A stretch of DNA of 60,748 nucleotides from an uncultured Alphaproteobacteria bacterium (GCA_902826245.1 CADEEA010000013.1:1-60748); one strand, 5' to 3'; positions 22,353-32,455 are shown, counted from the first letter of the stretch. Notes: a model not told the origin generated them from the letters alone. Translations and numbers: made by a program.

Positions 22353-24749
22353 ATGCCCCCCTATGCCCGCCGCCGCGCCCTGGATGCGCTGAAGGGAAAG
22401 CGCGCGCCTGCGCCTGCTGGGCCGTTGTTTGCGGTGGCGGAGGAGGGGGCGGCGTTTGAGCACGATACGTTAGACAAGGTGGCGGTGCTGTTTCCGCTGC
22501 CGCTGCCCGAGCCGTTCGATTATCAGGCGCAAAACTCGCGCGGGATTGAGCCCGGCATGCATGTGATCGCGCCGATCGGCTCGCGCTTCGTGCGCGGCGT
22601 GGTGTGGGCGGTGGAGAAGAATAATCCGGGCGCGGCGAATCTCAAAGCGATCGAGGAGGTGTTGCCGGGCACGCCGCTGCCGGATATCTCGCGCCGCTTC
22701 GTCGACTGGGCGGCGAAATATCTGGTGCGTCCACCCGGAGATATTCTGCGCATGGTGGCGAGATCGCCGGAGGCTTTGCTGCCGCCGCCCACGTATTCCG
22801 TGCTCGCGCCAACCGGCGCTGCTCCGCCAAAGCTCACCGAAGCGCGCGCGCGGGTGATGGCGGAGGCGGCCAAGGAACAAGTCAGCGCGGCGGAATTAGC
22901 GAGGCGGGCGGAGACGTCCTCGGCGGTGGTGAAGGGGCTGGTCGATTGCGGCGCCTTGGCGCGGATGGAGATCAGCGAAGACCCGCCGTTTGAGGCGCCG
23001 GTGCTGGATGAACCCTCCCCCCAACGGGGGGAGGGCAGGGAGGGGGGGCGTGCAGAAGGAACAGCGGATGGCGCCGCCAGCGGTTCCTCCTGCACGCCCC
23101 CTCCCCCCCGCCCCCCGCCCCCAGGGGCGGGGGGGAAAGAACTCTCCCCCATCCAAACCGCCGCCGCGGCCGAACTCTGCGCCTCCGTGCGCGCGGGCGG
23201 GTTTCATGTCGCGCTGCTGGACGGCGTCACCGGCTCCGGAAAAACGGAAGTGTATCTCGAAGCCGCCGCCGAAGCGTTGCGCGGCGATGCCAGCGCGCAA
23301 GTGCTGGTGCTGCTGCCGGAAATCGCGCTGACGCATGCCGCGCTCGCGCGGTTCGAGGCGCGCTTTGGCGTCACGCCCGTGGAATGGCACTCGGCGATCC
23401 CGCACAAAGCGCGCCGCCGCGCCTGGCGCGAAGTGGCGGCTGGCCGCGCGCGGCTGGTGGTGGGCGCGCGCTCGGCTTTGTTTCTGCCGTATCCAAATCT
23501 GCGCTTGATCGTCATCGATGAAGAGCACGACCCTTCCTACAAGCAGGAGGAGGGCGTCATTTATCAGGCGCGCGACCTGGCGATCGTGCGCGCTAAGCTT
23601 GGCGAATGCGCGGTGATCCTCGCCAGCGCCACGCCGTCGCTGGAGACTTTGGTGAATGCGCAGAGCGGACGTTACGCGCACGTGAAATTGCCGTCGCGCC
23701 ACGGGGTCGCGGAATTGCCCGACGTGTCGCTGATCGACATGAAGCTCGACCCGCCCGAGAAGGGCCGCTGGATTTCGCCGAAGCTCATCCGCGCCGCCGG
23801 CGAAGCTTTGCTGCGCGGCGAGCAGGCTTTGTTCTACATGAACCGGCGCGGCTACGCGCCGCTGACGCTGTGCCGCGCCTGCGGCCACCGCATGAAATCA
23901 CCCGACAGCGATTCCTGGTTGGTCGAGCATCGTTATTCCGGCCGGCTTGTCTGTCACCTCACAGGCTTTTCCATGCCGAAGCCGAAGGCGTGCCCGGAAT
24001 GTCTTGTACCGGACGCCTTCACCTCAATCGGTCCCGGCGTCGAGCGCATCGAGGAAGAGGTGCGCAGTTTTTTTCCGCAGGCGCGCATTGAGATATTCTC
24101 CTCCGACACGACGCCCAATGGCGAAGCCGTGCGCTCGCTGGTGGCGCGCATGGAGGCAAGCGAGATCGACATTCTGATTGGCACGCAGATCGTGGCCAAG
24201 GGCCACAATTTCCCGAATTTGACATTCGTCGGTGTGGTCGATGCCGACCTCGGTTTGAAAGGCGGCGATCTGCGCGCAGGAGAGCGCACGTTTCAGCTGG
24301 TGAGCCAGGTCGCCGGCCGCGCCGGCCGCCACGAAAAGAAGGGCAGGGCGCTCATCCAAACTTATGCGCCGCACGAGCCGGTGATGGTCGCACTCGCGGC
24401 GCAGGATCGCGACGCTTTCTTCGCCGCCGAAATCGCCGAACGTGAAGCCGCTGGCATGCCGCCATACGGGCGCCTGGCGGCGATCATCGTCTCCGCGCCG
24501 AACGAGCAGCTGGCGGATGAGGCCGCGCGCATTATGGGCGAGAAGGCGCCCGTCGTGGAAGGTCTTGATCTCTGGGGGCCAGCGCCGGCGCCGCTCTCCG
24601 TGATCCGCGGCATGCATCGGCGCCGCTTCCTGATCCGCGCCAATCGCGGCGTTGACGTGAGTGCGTTTCTCGCGGCGTGGGCGGGGCGTGCGAAGCTGCA
24701 CAGCGCGGTTCGCGTGCAGATCGACGTGGATCCGTATAGCTTTTTGTGA
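22353..24749 (+). CDS. priA: Primosomal protein N', replication-restart helicase
   Basis: This 798-residue superfamily 2 helicase reloads the replisome at stalled forks. After the N-terminal 3'-DNA-binding domain (KVAVLFPLPLPEPFDY) comes a winged-helix part, then the helicase core: Walker A DGVTGSGKTEVY, DEEHDPSYKQEEG, GSAT-like ASATPSLETL, LIGTQIVAKGHNFPNLTFVG and QVAGRAGR. The zinc-finger region keeps CRACGH and CPEC but reads SPDSDSWLVEHR and CHLTGF where many PriA proteins have further cysteines. About 43 residues between winged-helix and helicase parts come from a palindromic insertion (23012-23138), making this protein longer than usual. Confidence 0.95.
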   Translation: MPPYARRRALDALKGKRAPAPAGPLFAVAEEGAAFEHDTLDKVAVLFPLPLPEPFDYQAQNSRGIEPGMHVIAPIGSRFVRGVVWAVEKNNPGAANLKAIEEVLPGTPLPDISRRFVDWAAKYLVRPPGDILRMVARSPEALLPPPTYSVLAPTGAAPPKLTEARARVMAEAAKEQVSAAELARRAETSSAVVKGLVDCGALARMEISEDPPFEAPVLDEPSPQRGEGREGGRAEGTADGAASGSSCTPPPPRPPPPGAGGKELSPIQTAAAAELCASVRAGGFHVALLDGVTGSGKTEVYLEAAAEALRGDASAQVLVLLPEIALTHAALARFEARFGVTPVEWHSAIPHKARRRAWREVAAGRARLVVGARSALFLPYPNLRLIVIDEEHDPSYKQEEGVIYQARDLAIVRAKLGECAVILASATPSLETLVNAQSGRYAHVKLPSRHGVAELPDVSLIDMKLDPPEKGRWISPKLIRAAGEALLRGEQALFYMNRRGYAPLTLCRACGHRMKSPDSDSWLVEHRYSGRLVCHLTGFSMPKPKACPECLVPDAFTSIGPGVERIEEEVRSFFPQARIEIFSSDTTPNGEAVRSLVARMEASEIDILIGTQIVAKGHNFPNLTFVGVVDADLGLKGGDLRAGERTFQLVSQVAGRAGRHEKKGRALIQTYAPHEPVMVALAAQDRDAFFAAEIAEREAAGMPPYGRLAAIIVSAPNEQLADEAARIMGEKAPVVEGLDLWGPAPAPLSVIRGMHRRRFLIRANRGVDVSAFLAAWAGRAKLHSAVRVQIDVDPYSFL
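23012..23138. repeat. Palindromic element inserted in frame in priA
   Basis: The sequence contains a large stem: GGGAGGGGGGGCGTGCAG (23039) pairs with CTGCACGCCCCCTCCC (23090-23106), with AAGGAAC/GGTTCC(T) inside it. Two outer hairpins flank it (CCCTCCCCCC-AA-CGGGGGGAGGG and CCCCCGCCCCC-AGGGGCGGGGG). It is translated as a Pro/Gly/Arg-rich linker beginning EPSPQRGEGREGG. Similar C/G-rich palindromes lie at 42496, 44594, 57573 and 59958. Confidence 0.75.
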
Positions 24750-24881
24750 GGGGGAGTATGGCGATGCGTTCATCAAGCAAACGCGGCCCGCCCCAGCTGG
24801 CGTCATCGTACGATAGCAGCATGTGACGCCCCCCTCGATCACGGTGCTGTGTCCCAAGCCCGGAAACCGGACGCGTCGATG

Positions 24882-25397
24882 CTAACGCCGTGTGAACCGC
24901 AGCCGCGCGCAGACGTGGTCGGGAGAGTAGGGGAGCGCTTCGGCGGCGCCGTCGTCGCGCTCCTCGAATTGGAAGCTCTCTTTGAGGCCGACAATCTGCA
25001 CGCCGCCATCGGGCGCGGTGTAAACGCCGATATTCGCCGGCCCTCCGGGCGCGCACACAAACGCTGCTCCGGCGTTCTCGGCTGCGCGAGCGGAATAGAG
25101 CGTAGGCGTTTCATCGCCGAAGAAGCCCATGATCTGCGACAATGGCCCCCCTGCCGCCTGCGCCATCACATCGTGGGGTGTGTGGTTGGCTTCTTCGAAA
25201 CGCATGACTCGGCCGTCGGCGTGGGTCAGCGTCAGAGTTACCAGCGGATCCTGGTCCGTCCTTGTGGCGGCGCGCGCCATTGTTATGCGCTCGCCAGCGA
25301 TGAGCGCGGTGGCCGCATCAGCCGGGACGAGCGTGGCGGTCGTGCCGGCGGCGCAGGCTGAAAGCGCCAGCGCCGAGAACAAAGCAAGGATGCGCAT
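24882..25397 (-). CDS. Hypothetical lipoprotein
   Basis: This 171-residue protein starts at ATG 25397, with GAGGGA six bases upstream. The signal MRILALFSALALSACAAG ends in a lipobox (LSAC), so the mature protein is acylated and exported. The mature part is soluble and contains two more cysteines (FVCAPGG and HVCARL). No family was recognised. It is convergent with priA and divergent from terC. Confidence 0.7.
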   Translation of the reverse strand: MRILALFSALALSACAAGTTATLVPADAATALIAGERITMARAATRTDQDPLVTLTLTHADGRVMRFEEANHTPHDVMAQAAGGPLSQIMGFFGDETPTLYSARAAENAGAAFVCAPGGPANIGVYTAPDGGVQIVGLKESFQFEERDDGAAEALPYSPDHVCARLRFTRR

Positions 25398-25517
25398 GGG
25401 TCCCTCAGGTTTTTCGGCCCACACTAAAGCATGGGACCGCAACGATTTCACCCGACTTGACGCGAGGCGCGGCTTCATGCGTTTGAGCGCGCGAAGTTCG
25501 TTTATTGGGTTTGTTTC

Positions 25518-26294
25518 ATGGAATTGCTCGCCACCCCCGCCTTTTGGGTCAGCCTTTCGGCGCTCACATTTCTCGAAATCGTGCTGGGGATCGACAATCT
25601 CCTGTTTGTCTCAATAGCGATTGGCAAGCTGAAGGGGCGCGAACAGGCCGAAGCGCGGCGCTTCGGCGTCTGGGGCGCAATGCTGCTGCGCATCGTTATG
25701 CTCTCGGGGATTTTCTGGATCATCCAGCTCGACGAGAACCCGCTGTTTGCGTTGCCGGAGGGGTGGGCGGCGATGATCCTGGGAACGCAGGACGAGCACG
25801 CCATCCATGCCTTTACCTACTTCACCATCAAGGATCTGATCCTGCTCGGCGGCGGACTGTTTTTGTTGGTGAAGGGCACGCAGGAGATTCACGCGTCCGT
25901 CGAGGGTGCGGCCCACGAAGAGGCGGAAGCCAAGAGTAATTTCCGCGATGTTCTGGTCCAGCTGGCAGTGATCAATATTGTGTTTTCGCTCGACAGCGTG
26001 ATCACGGCGGTTGGCATGACAGACATTCTTGCCGTCATGATTCTGGCGGTGGTGTTATCGACGCTGGTGATGGCCGTGGCGGCCAAGCCTCTGGCCGCTT
26101 TCATCGAAGAACAACCGACCATGAAAATGCTGGCGCTAGCGTTCATTCTGCTGGTCGGCGTGGCGCTGATGGCTGACGGCTTGGGCTTCCATATCCCGCG
26201 CGGCTACCTCTATTTCGCCATCGCGTTCTCAGTAGGGGTGGAATTGCTCAACATCCGCGCCCGCGCCAAACACGAGGCGTCGGTCAATCACTAG
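25518..26294 (+). CDS. TerC family integral membrane protein
   Basis: This 258-residue protein has seven to eight hydrophobic helices and the TerC family signature LEIVLGIDNLLFVSIAIGKL near the start. A second acidic intramembrane motif, NIVFSLDSVITAVGMTD, occurs in the second half. TerC/Alx/YgdQ proteins act in metal ion (manganese or calcium) or tellurium-linked homeostasis; the ion here is not identifiable. The gene appears monocistronic. Confidence 0.9.
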   Translation: MELLATPAFWVSLSALTFLEIVLGIDNLLFVSIAIGKLKGREQAEARRFGVWGAMLLRIVMLSGIFWIIQLDENPLFALPEGWAAMILGTQDEHAIHAFTYFTIKDLILLGGGLFLLVKGTQEIHASVEGAAHEEAEAKSNFRDVLVQLAVINIVFSLDSVITAVGMTDILAVMILAVVLSTLVMAVAAKPLAAFIEEQPTMKMLALAFILLVGVALMADGLGFHIPRGYLYFAIAFSVGVELLNIRARAKHEASVNH

Positions 26295-26397
26295 GTAGAG
26301 GCTGGGGGCAGTGTGCGGCCTTCGACTGGCTCATGCTGACGCTGATCTGGGCTCAATACGGCGCCACGCTGAGCCCGTCGAAGCGCGCGGCCGCAAC

Positions 26398-26640
26398 TTA
26401 AACCGAAGCGCCGCCGCCGCTCTGCAACTCCAGTACGGCGTCCCACATATCGTCGGCGAAACGCTGCACTGCGACGGCCGCCTTCACCTGCGCCCGGGTT
26501 TGTACGATCCCCGCCAATGCTGACATCTGCATCGAAGCGCCGCCAGCGCCAGTGGCCGCTTCGATCCAACGCCCGGATGCGTTCTCGAAGCGGCCAAGGG
26601 CGCTGGTGAGGGCCTTGGCGGCGTGGGGGGTCGCCGTCAT
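26398..26640 (-). CDS. Small hypothetical protein
   Basis: This 80-residue, Ala-rich helical protein (ALTSALGRFENASGRWIEAA, then LAGIVQTRAQVKAAVAVQRF and ADDMWDAVLELQ) ends at 26398. The spacing of helices and the QxxxKAxxAVxRxADxM pattern vaguely recall C-terminal helices of flagellar rod/hook proteins, but the similarity is weak and no other flagellar gene is near. Function not assigned. Between it and the next gene (26641-26773) there are only short direct repeats of CCCCGAA. Confidence 0.55.
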   Translation of the reverse strand: MTATPHAAKALTSALGRFENASGRWIEAATGAGGASMQMSALAGIVQTRAQVKAAVAVQRFADDMWDAVLELQSGGGASV

Positions 26641-26773
26641 GGAGAGAAACTAGCAGAGCGCGCTTAAGCTCTCGTTCATGAAGGTGGTGAATGCGTGAAT
26701 AACTAGGTTTCGGTGATCGGTGGTCGGTGGTCGGGTTTCGAAAGGGGCGATCCCCCGAACCCCGAACCCCGAA

Positions 26774-28543
26774 CTAAGCGTGAATGTCGCGGTCCTTCGT
26801 CTCAGGCAGAAACAGCAAGCACGTCGTCGCCGCGATTGCCGTCACGATAAACGGAAACCACAGTCCAGCATTCACCTGGCCGGTGGCGGTATTGATCGCG
26901 AACACGATCGCTGGCAACAGTCCGCCGAACCAGCCGGTGCCGATATGATAAGGCAGGGACAACGCGGTGTAGCGGATGCGGGTGGGGAAGAGTTCGACCA
27001 AAGCCGCCGCTTGCGGTCCATAGAGCGCCGTACCTGCAATTGCGAACAGCAGCATGAACGCGAACGCGCCGAATTTCTCTCCAAACACGCGCGTAACCTC
27101 AGAAACGCTCCAGCCCTTCATGGCGCCGGGCGCGACCATGACACTTTGTTTGCAATCGTCGGCCGGGGATGGCTTGCAATTGGGGCGGTTGACGATCGCA
27201 GTCGGGTAGCCGACCTGCCCAAGGACGGCGTGCAGACGGCTGGAGAATGCCGTGCGGGTGTCGCGAATCTGTTTGAGCGATTGCCCCGCTGCGCTGACGC
27301 TCTCGACCTCGCGTCCGCCGACCTGAATGCGCGCCAGGGCCCCGGCGGGTCCCACCTGCGTGGTATAGCTTATGCCCGCGCTGGCGAGCGCGCTCTTGGC
27401 GATGTCGCAGGAGGAGGAGAATTCGTGCGCCCCGCCCGTGAGGTCGAGCTGGAATGAGCAATCGGCGGGGTCGGCGATCACTACTGCCGGTGTGGTGCGC
27501 GAAGCTGCCGCGAGCGGAGGATTGCCGAACAGGGTGATGTACTGAAAGCCCGGGAAATAAAGCGCCAGCATCAGCAGCATGCCGAACAACAGCACCGGTT
27601 TGCGCCCGATTGAATCGGAGAGCCGCGCGAACACGACGTATAGCGGCGCCGAAATCAGCACGACCGCGATCAGCAGAACGTTCACGGTCTGGGAATCGAT
27701 CTTGAGAATGCGGTCAAGATAGAATTGGGTGTAGAAGAAGCCTGTGTACCAGACCACACCCTGCGCCATCATGATGCCGAACAGCGCCAGCAATACGATC
27801 TTGAGATTGCGCCACTCGAAAAAGCTCTCGTGATAGGCGCGCTTGGAAAGCTGGCCTTCGGCTTTCAGCTTCTGGAACGCCGGGCTCTCCTCCAACTGCA
27901 ATCGGATCCAGACCGAGACCGCCAGGAGGCCAATGGAAACGAGAAACGGCACGCGCCAGCCCCAGGCTTTGAACGCGTCCTCGCCGATGCTCGCCCGCAC
28001 CGCCAGCACGACCGCTAGCGCCCCGAGTAGGCCGAACGCCGCGGAGACCTGGATCCAGCCCGTGGCCGCGCCGCGGCGATTGTGCGCGGCGTGCTCTGCG
28101 ACATAGATAGCGGCCCCGCCATATTCTCCGCCTAGCGCAAACCCTTGCAGCACACGGCAGGTGACCAGCAGGATAGGCGCCCAGATGCCGGCCTGTTCGG
28201 CGGTAGGCAGCAGGCCGATGGCGAACGTGGCTAGCCCCATCAATGTGATGGTGATCAGGAACGCGCCCTTGCGCCCGCTAGAATCCCCAATCTTGCCGAA
28301 CACCAGCGCGCCGATCGGCCTGACGATGAAGCCCACTGCGAAGGTCAGCAGCGTGAACACGAAGGCTTGGGCATCCGGCAGGCCGGCGAAAAAGATCGGC
28401 GACAGCACCGAAGCCACTGCTCCGTAGACGAAGAAATCGTACCATTCGAAAATGGTCCCAGCGGAAGAGGCGATGACCACCTGGCGCAGTTTTGCCGGCG
28501 AGATTTCTGGACCTATTTGCGCGGACGCTGCGGCGTCAGACAT
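26774..28543 (-). CDS. MFS transporter, metabolite:H+ symporter type, with extra loop
   Basis: The N-terminal half has the MHS signature (SSAGTIFEWYDFFVYGAVAS, GKIGDSSGRKGAF, RVLQGFALGGEYGGA), as in ProP, KgtP and shikimate transporters. ATG 28543 was chosen because the family N-terminus begins here; the upstream extension is not supported. The protein is 589 residues, against about 430 in most relatives. An extra segment of about 140 residues (roughly 335-475) with several cysteines (DPADCSFQL, SSSCDIAKS, PNCKPSPADDC) lies between late helices. The substrate is unknown. Confidence 0.88.
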   Translation of the reverse strand: MSDAAASAQIGPEISPAKLRQVVIASSAGTIFEWYDFFVYGAVASVLSPIFFAGLPDAQAFVFTLLTFAVGFIVRPIGALVFGKIGDSSGRKGAFLITITLMGLATFAIGLLPTAEQAGIWAPILLVTCRVLQGFALGGEYGGAAIYVAEHAAHNRRGAATGWIQVSAAFGLLGALAVVLAVRASIGEDAFKAWGWRVPFLVSIGLLAVSVWIRLQLEESPAFQKLKAEGQLSKRAYHESFFEWRNLKIVLLALFGIMMAQGVVWYTGFFYTQFYLDRILKIDSQTVNVLLIAVVLISAPLYVVFARLSDSIGRKPVLLFGMLLMLALYFPGFQYITLFGNPPLAAASRTTPAVVIADPADCSFQLDLTGGAHEFSSSCDIAKSALASAGISYTTQVGPAGALARIQVGGREVESVSAAGQSLKQIRDTRTAFSSRLHAVLGQVGYPTAIVNRPNCKPSPADDCKQSVMVAPGAMKGWSVSEVTRVFGEKFGAFAFMLLFAIAGTALYGPQAAALVELFPTRIRYTALSLPYHIGTGWFGGLLPAIVFAINTATGQVNAGLWFPFIVTAIAATTCLLFLPETKDRDIHA

Positions 28544-28750
28544 GCTCTCTCCCCCAGCGCACGTTTGGGCGGCGCTTTTGTCGCTGATCGGCCGGGGCGG
28601 GGCCCGGTTGTCAAGTCCGAACGCGCCATGGTAAGCGGCGCACGCGTCGGGGGCCCGCGCGTTGCGTGCGGCGGCCCCTTGGCGTTTGGGTTTCCCCCAA
28701 CGGATCATCTTGCCAGCAGGCGGACCGAGTTTTGGGCCGCCGCCGGCGCA

Positions 28751-29326
28751 ATGAGCGAGCGTGACGTGTCCCAAACCTTCGATGGCGAGGCTTCCGAAGC
28801 GGCAGGGCGTTATGCCCAGGCTGTTTTCGAATTAGCCAAGGAAGCCAAGGCGTTAGACGCCGTCGAGCAGGACTTCGCCAAGTTCGCGGCCGCCTGGAAG
28901 GAGAGCGCTGACCTGCGCGCCGCCGCGCGCTCGCCGCTGATCGATCCGCAGGAGAAAGCGCGCGCGCTGACGGCGGTGGCGCAAAAACTGGGCCTGAGCG
29001 ATTTGGGTCGCAAAGCCATTGGCCTAGCCGCCCAGAATCGCCGCGCCGCGGAACTGCCTGGCATCATGTCGGCGTTTCGCGCCTTGGTGGCGCGCGAGCG
29101 GGGCGCCCGCCAAGTCGAAATCGTGTCAGCCCGGCCGCTGGGGCAGGGCGAGAAGTCTGCCATTGTCGAGGCCCTGGGCAAACAGCTGGGCGCCAAGGTC
29201 GAAGCTGAGACCAGCATCGACGAAAACCTGATCGGGGGCTTCGTCGTGCGCGTGGGTTCGCGCCAGTTCGACGCTTCGATCAAAGCAAAATTGGACGCGC
29301 TGCGTCTGCAACTGAAATCCGCCTGA
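28751..29326 (+). CDS. atpH: ATP synthase F1 subunit delta
   Basis: This 191-residue stator protein joins F1 to the peripheral stalk. The N-terminal helical domain begins [20 protein letters not shown], and the C-terminal strand-rich part ends [20 protein letters not shown], a clear OSCP/delta signature. ATG 28751 gives a slightly longer N-terminus ([10 protein letters not shown]) than usual. It is the first gene of the atp operon; the 207 bases upstream, shared with the divergent MFS gene, should contain its promoter. Confidence 0.94.
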   Translation: MSERDVSQTFDGEASEAAGRYAQAVFELAKEAKALDAVEQDFAKFAAAWKESADLRAAARSPLIDPQEKARALTAVAQKLGLSDLGRKAIGLAAQNRRAAELPGIMSAFRALVARERGARQVEIVSARPLGQGEKSAIVEALGKQLGAKVEAETSIDENLIGGFVVRVGSRQFDASIKAKLDALRLQLKSA

Positions 29327-29344
29327 GCATAGGAAAACTTGAAC

Positions 29345-30883
29345 ATGGACGTTCGCGCCGCGGAAATTTCCGCAATCCTGAAAGAGCAGATCAAAGGCTT
29401 CGGCACGGAAGCCAAGGTGTCGGAGATCGGCCGTATCCTGTCGGTCGGCGACGGCATCGCCCGCGTCTACGGGCTTGAGAATGTCCAGGCCGGCGAGATG
29501 GTCGAGTTTCCTGGTGGCGTAAAAGGCATGGCGCTCAACCTCGAGCGCGACAATGTCGGTGTCGTTATCTTCGGCGAAGACCGCGGCTTGAAGGAAGGCG
29601 ACACGGTCAAAAGGCTTGGCGAAATCGTCGACGTGCCCGTAGGCAAGGGGCTGCTCGGCCGCGTGGTCAATCCGCTCGGCGAACCGATCGACGGCAAAGG
29701 CCCGATCAAGGCCGCCGAGCGGCGCACGGTGGACGTGAAGGCGCCCGGCATCATTCCCCGCAAATCCGTGCATGAGCCGATGCAGACCGGCATCAAGGCC
29801 ATCGACGCGCTGATCCCGATCGGGCGCGGCCAGCGCGAATTGATCATCGGCGACCGCCAGACGGGAAAAACCGCCGTGGCGATCGACGCGATCCTCTATC
29901 AACGCGAAGCGCACGATCGTAACGCGCCGGAGAGCGAGAAGCTCTATTGTATCTACGTTGTCATCGGCCAGAAGCGTTCCACCGTGGCGCAATTGGTGAA
30001 AACGCTCGAGGACAAAGGCGCGCTCGGCTACTCGATCATTGTCGCCGCCACCGCATCGGAGCCCGCGCCGCTGCAATTCCTGGCGCCGTTCGCTGGCTGC
30101 GCCATGGGCGAATATTTTCGCGACAACGGCATGCATGCGCTGATCATCTATGACGATTTGTCCAAGCAGGCCGTTGCCTATCGCCAGATGTCGCTGCTGC
30201 TGCGCCGCCCGCCGGGCCGCGAAGCCTATCCGGGCGACGTGTTCTACCTGCACTCGCGCCTGCTTGAGCGCGCCGCGAAGCTGAACGAGGACAAGGGAAG
30301 CGGTTCGCTGACGGCGCTGCCGATCATCGAAACGCAGGCCAATGACGTCTCGGCCTACATCCCCACCAACGTGATCTCGATCACGGACGGGCAGATATTC
30401 CTGGAAACGGACCTGTTCTATCAAGGCATCCGCCCGGCGCTGAACGTCGGTATCTCGGTGTCGCGCGTCGGCGGCAATGCGCAGATCAAGGCGATGAAGC
30501 AGGTGGCGGGTCCGCTAAAGGGCGAGCTGGCGCAATACCGCGAAATGGCGGCATTCGCGAAATTCGGTTCCGACCTCGACGCCGCGACGCAGCGGCTTTT
30601 GAACCGCGGCGCGCGCCTCACCGAACTTCTGAAGCAGCCGCAATTTTCGCCCTCGCCGGTCGAAGAGCAGGTGGTGCTGATCTATGCCGGCACGCGCGGT
30701 TATCTCGACAAGATCGACGTCAGCGCCGTCGGGCGCTACGAAAAGGAATTGGTCGCCTTCATGCGCACGAAAAAAGCCGACGTCCTCGCCGACATCCGCA
30801 GCAAGCAGGAACTCGACAAAGCGGGCGTGATCGAAGGCAAGATCAAGGCGGCGTTGGAAGAGTTCGCGAAGAGCTTCGCGTGA
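29345..30883 (+). CDS. atpA: ATP synthase F1 subunit alpha
   Basis: This 512-residue non-catalytic nucleotide-binding subunit begins [20 protein letters not shown]. The P-loop is [13 protein letters not shown], and the conserved [20 protein letters not shown] and [20 protein letters not shown] segments are intact. ATG 29345, with AGGA ten bases upstream, is preferred over TTG 29339. Its stop overlaps the GTG start of a LysE-type gene, an unusual neighbour inside this operon. Confidence 0.97.
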   Translation: MDVRAAEISAILKEQIKGFGTEAKVSEIGRILSVGDGIARVYGLENVQAGEMVEFPGGVKGMALNLERDNVGVVIFGEDRGLKEGDTVKRLGEIVDVPVGKGLLGRVVNPLGEPIDGKGPIKAAERRTVDVKAPGIIPRKSVHEPMQTGIKAIDALIPIGRGQRELIIGDRQTGKTAVAIDAILYQREAHDRNAPESEKLYCIYVVIGQKRSTVAQLVKTLEDKGALGYSIIVAATASEPAPLQFLAPFAGCAMGEYFRDNGMHALIIYDDLSKQAVAYRQMSLLLRRPPGREAYPGDVFYLHSRLLERAAKLNEDKGSGSLTALPIIETQANDVSAYIPTNVISITDGQIFLETDLFYQGIRPALNVGISVSRVGGNAQIKAMKQVAGPLKGELAQYREMAAFAKFGSDLDAATQRLLNRGARLTELLKQPQFSPSPVEEQVVLIYAGTRGYLDKIDVSAVGRYEKELVAFMRTKKADVLADIRSKQELDKAGVIEGKIKAALEEFAKSFA

Positions 30884-31515
30884 TCGAGCCGGCCGCGCTC
30901 CTGGCCTGGTCGGCGCTCGCGCTGGCCGTGACGCTATCGCCCGGCGCTGACACGCTGCTTGTCGCAAGCCATGCGGCGCGCGGTGGCGTGCGTTCGGGCT
31001 TGACGGCGGTGGCCGGTATTCAGTGTGGCGCGGCGAGCTATGCAGTGCTGTTCGGGTTTGGCGCGCTCTCTGTGCTGGCGGCGACGCCGGTTATGTTTGC
31101 GGTAGTTAAGATCGCCGGCGCGATTTACCTGGCGTTCCTCGGCATGCAATTCCTCTGGGGCGCGTTCACGCGAAAGGAAGTCGCGCAAGCCGAGGCGCCG
31201 AAATTGACCGTCAACGGATCGCTGTTGCAGCCGTTGCTCCAGGGATTTCTGAGCAACATTCTCAATCCGAAGGTGGCGTTGTTCTACCTGGCGGCCCTGC
31301 CGCAATTCGCGAGCGGGCCACAAGCGCCGCTGATTGGCGCCATGCTGATTGCAATTCACGCGCTGTTCGGCGCAGTTTGGCTTTCGATTGTGGCATCCGC
31401 GGCGAGCCAAGCGCGCGCGATCACCTGGAACATAACTCTTGTGCGTTGGCTGGAAGGCGCGATCGGGGCCTTCTTCTTGGGCGTGGCCGGCAGGCTTGCG
31501 CTCACGCAGCGTTAG
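30880..31515 (+). CDS. LysE family translocator inside the atp operon
   Basis: This 211-residue protein has six hydrophobic helices. The LysE/RhtB signature [20 protein letters not shown] appears here as [13 protein letters not shown] near the start, with [21 protein letters not shown] in the middle. Relatives export amino acids such as lysine, threonine or homoserine lactone. GTG 30880 overlaps the atpA stop, so translation is coupled to atpA. Its position between atpA and atpG is not standard and suggests insertion of a passenger gene. Confidence 0.88.
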   Translation: MIEPAALLAWSALALAVTLSPGADTLLVASHAARGGVRSGLTAVAGIQCGAASYAVLFGFGALSVLAATPVMFAVVKIAGAIYLAFLGMQFLWGAFTRKEVAQAEAPKLTVNGSLLQPLLQGFLSNILNPKVALFYLAALPQFASGPQAPLIGAMLIAIHALFGAVWLSIVASAASQARAITWNITLVRWLEGAIGAFFLGVAGRLALTQR

Positions 31516-31524
31516 GAAAACCGG

Positions 31525-32403
31525 ATGCCCAGCTTAAAAGAATTCCGCAACCGCATCGCCAGCGTGAAGTCCACGCAGAAGATCACCAAGGCGATGCAGA
31601 TGGTGGCTGCGGCAAAGCTGAAGCGCGCGCAAGCGTCAGCGGAAGCCGCGCGGCCGTATGCCGAGCGTATGTCGCGGGTGATCGCGAACTTGGCCTCGGC
31701 AGTGTCGGGCGAAGGTGCGCCGCCTTTGTTGCGGGGCACGGGGCGTGACCAAGTGCATTTGTTGGTGGTGATGACCAGCGAGCGCGGGCTTTGCGGCGGC
31801 TTCAACACTCAGATCGTGCGCGCCGCGCGTGAGCGCATCGGCGAACTGGAGCGTGCCGGGAAAACCGTGAAAATTCTTGTCGTCGGCAAGAAGGGGCGCG
31901 ACCAATTGCGCCGCCTGTACGGTTCGAAGATCGTCAAATATGTCGATCTCTCCGGCTACAGAAATATCGGTTCGGACGCAGCACTTCAGGTCGGCGACGA
32001 AGTGCGCGCGCTCTATGAAGCGGGCGAGTTCGATGTCGCCAACTTGTTCTTTTCGCGCTTCAAATCGGTAATCAGCCAGATCCCGACCGCGCTGCAGCTT
32101 ATCCCCGCGCGTGCGCCGGAAGGCGTGAGCCCGCCCGACCTCAAAGGTGCGGTCTACGAATATGAGCCCAACGAGGAGGAGATTCTCGAGGCGTTGTTGC
32201 CGCGCTATCTCAACGGTCAGCTCTTGCAGGCATTGCTCGAAAACCAGGCCGGTTTCTACGGCGCACAGATGAGCGCCATGGATAGCGCCACGCGGAACGC
32301 AGGAGACATGATCCGCAAGTTGTCACTGCGCTACAACCGCCAGCGCCAGGCCAACATCACCAAAGAGCTGATCGAGATCATCTCCGGTGCGGAGGCATTG
32401 TGA
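31525..32403 (+). CDS. atpG: ATP synthase F1 subunit gamma
   Basis: This 292-residue central-stalk protein begins [20 protein letters not shown] and ends [20 protein letters not shown], the two coiled-coil termini that rotate inside the alpha/beta ring. The middle has the conserved [10 protein letters not shown]. It starts nine bases after the LysE gene. A toxin-antitoxin module follows directly instead of atpD. Confidence 0.96.
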   Translation: MPSLKEFRNRIASVKSTQKITKAMQMVAAAKLKRAQASAEAARPYAERMSRVIANLASAVSGEGAPPLLRGTGRDQVHLLVVMTSERGLCGGFNTQIVRAARERIGELERAGKTVKILVVGKKGRDQLRRLYGSKIVKYVDLSGYRNIGSDAALQVGDEVRALYEAGEFDVANLFFSRFKSVISQIPTALQLIPARAPEGVSPPDLKGAVYEYEPNEEEILEALLPRYLNGQLLQALLENQAGFYGAQMSAMDSATRNAGDMIRKLSLRYNRQRQANITKELIEIISGAEAL

Positions 32404-32421
32404 CATCAATGCTAGCAGTAG

Positions 32422-32450
32422 TTGACAGCAATGCTGTCATAGACTAGAAA
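32422..32450 (+). promoter_or_regulatory. Promoter and palindromic operator of the VapBC-type module
   Basis: A consensus -35 (TTGACA, 32422) is followed after 17 bases by TAGAAA (32445). The -35 overlaps a 17-base palindrome, TGACAGCA-A-TGCTGTCA (32423-32439). The start codon at 32456 lies where transcription would begin and no ribosome binding site is seen, so the mRNA may be leaderless. The palindrome is the likely antitoxin operator. Confidence 0.6.
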
Positions 32451-32455
32451 AACCC

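Noticed and set aside
23039..23106. CRISPR-like or tandem repeat in priA
   Set aside because: There is a single palindrome with no spacer array; it is a hairpin element, not a CRISPR.
26720..26773. CCCCGAA direct repeats as a binding-site array
   Set aside because: Only two or three imperfect copies next to a GGTGGTCGGTGGTCGG run; too short and simple to support a role.
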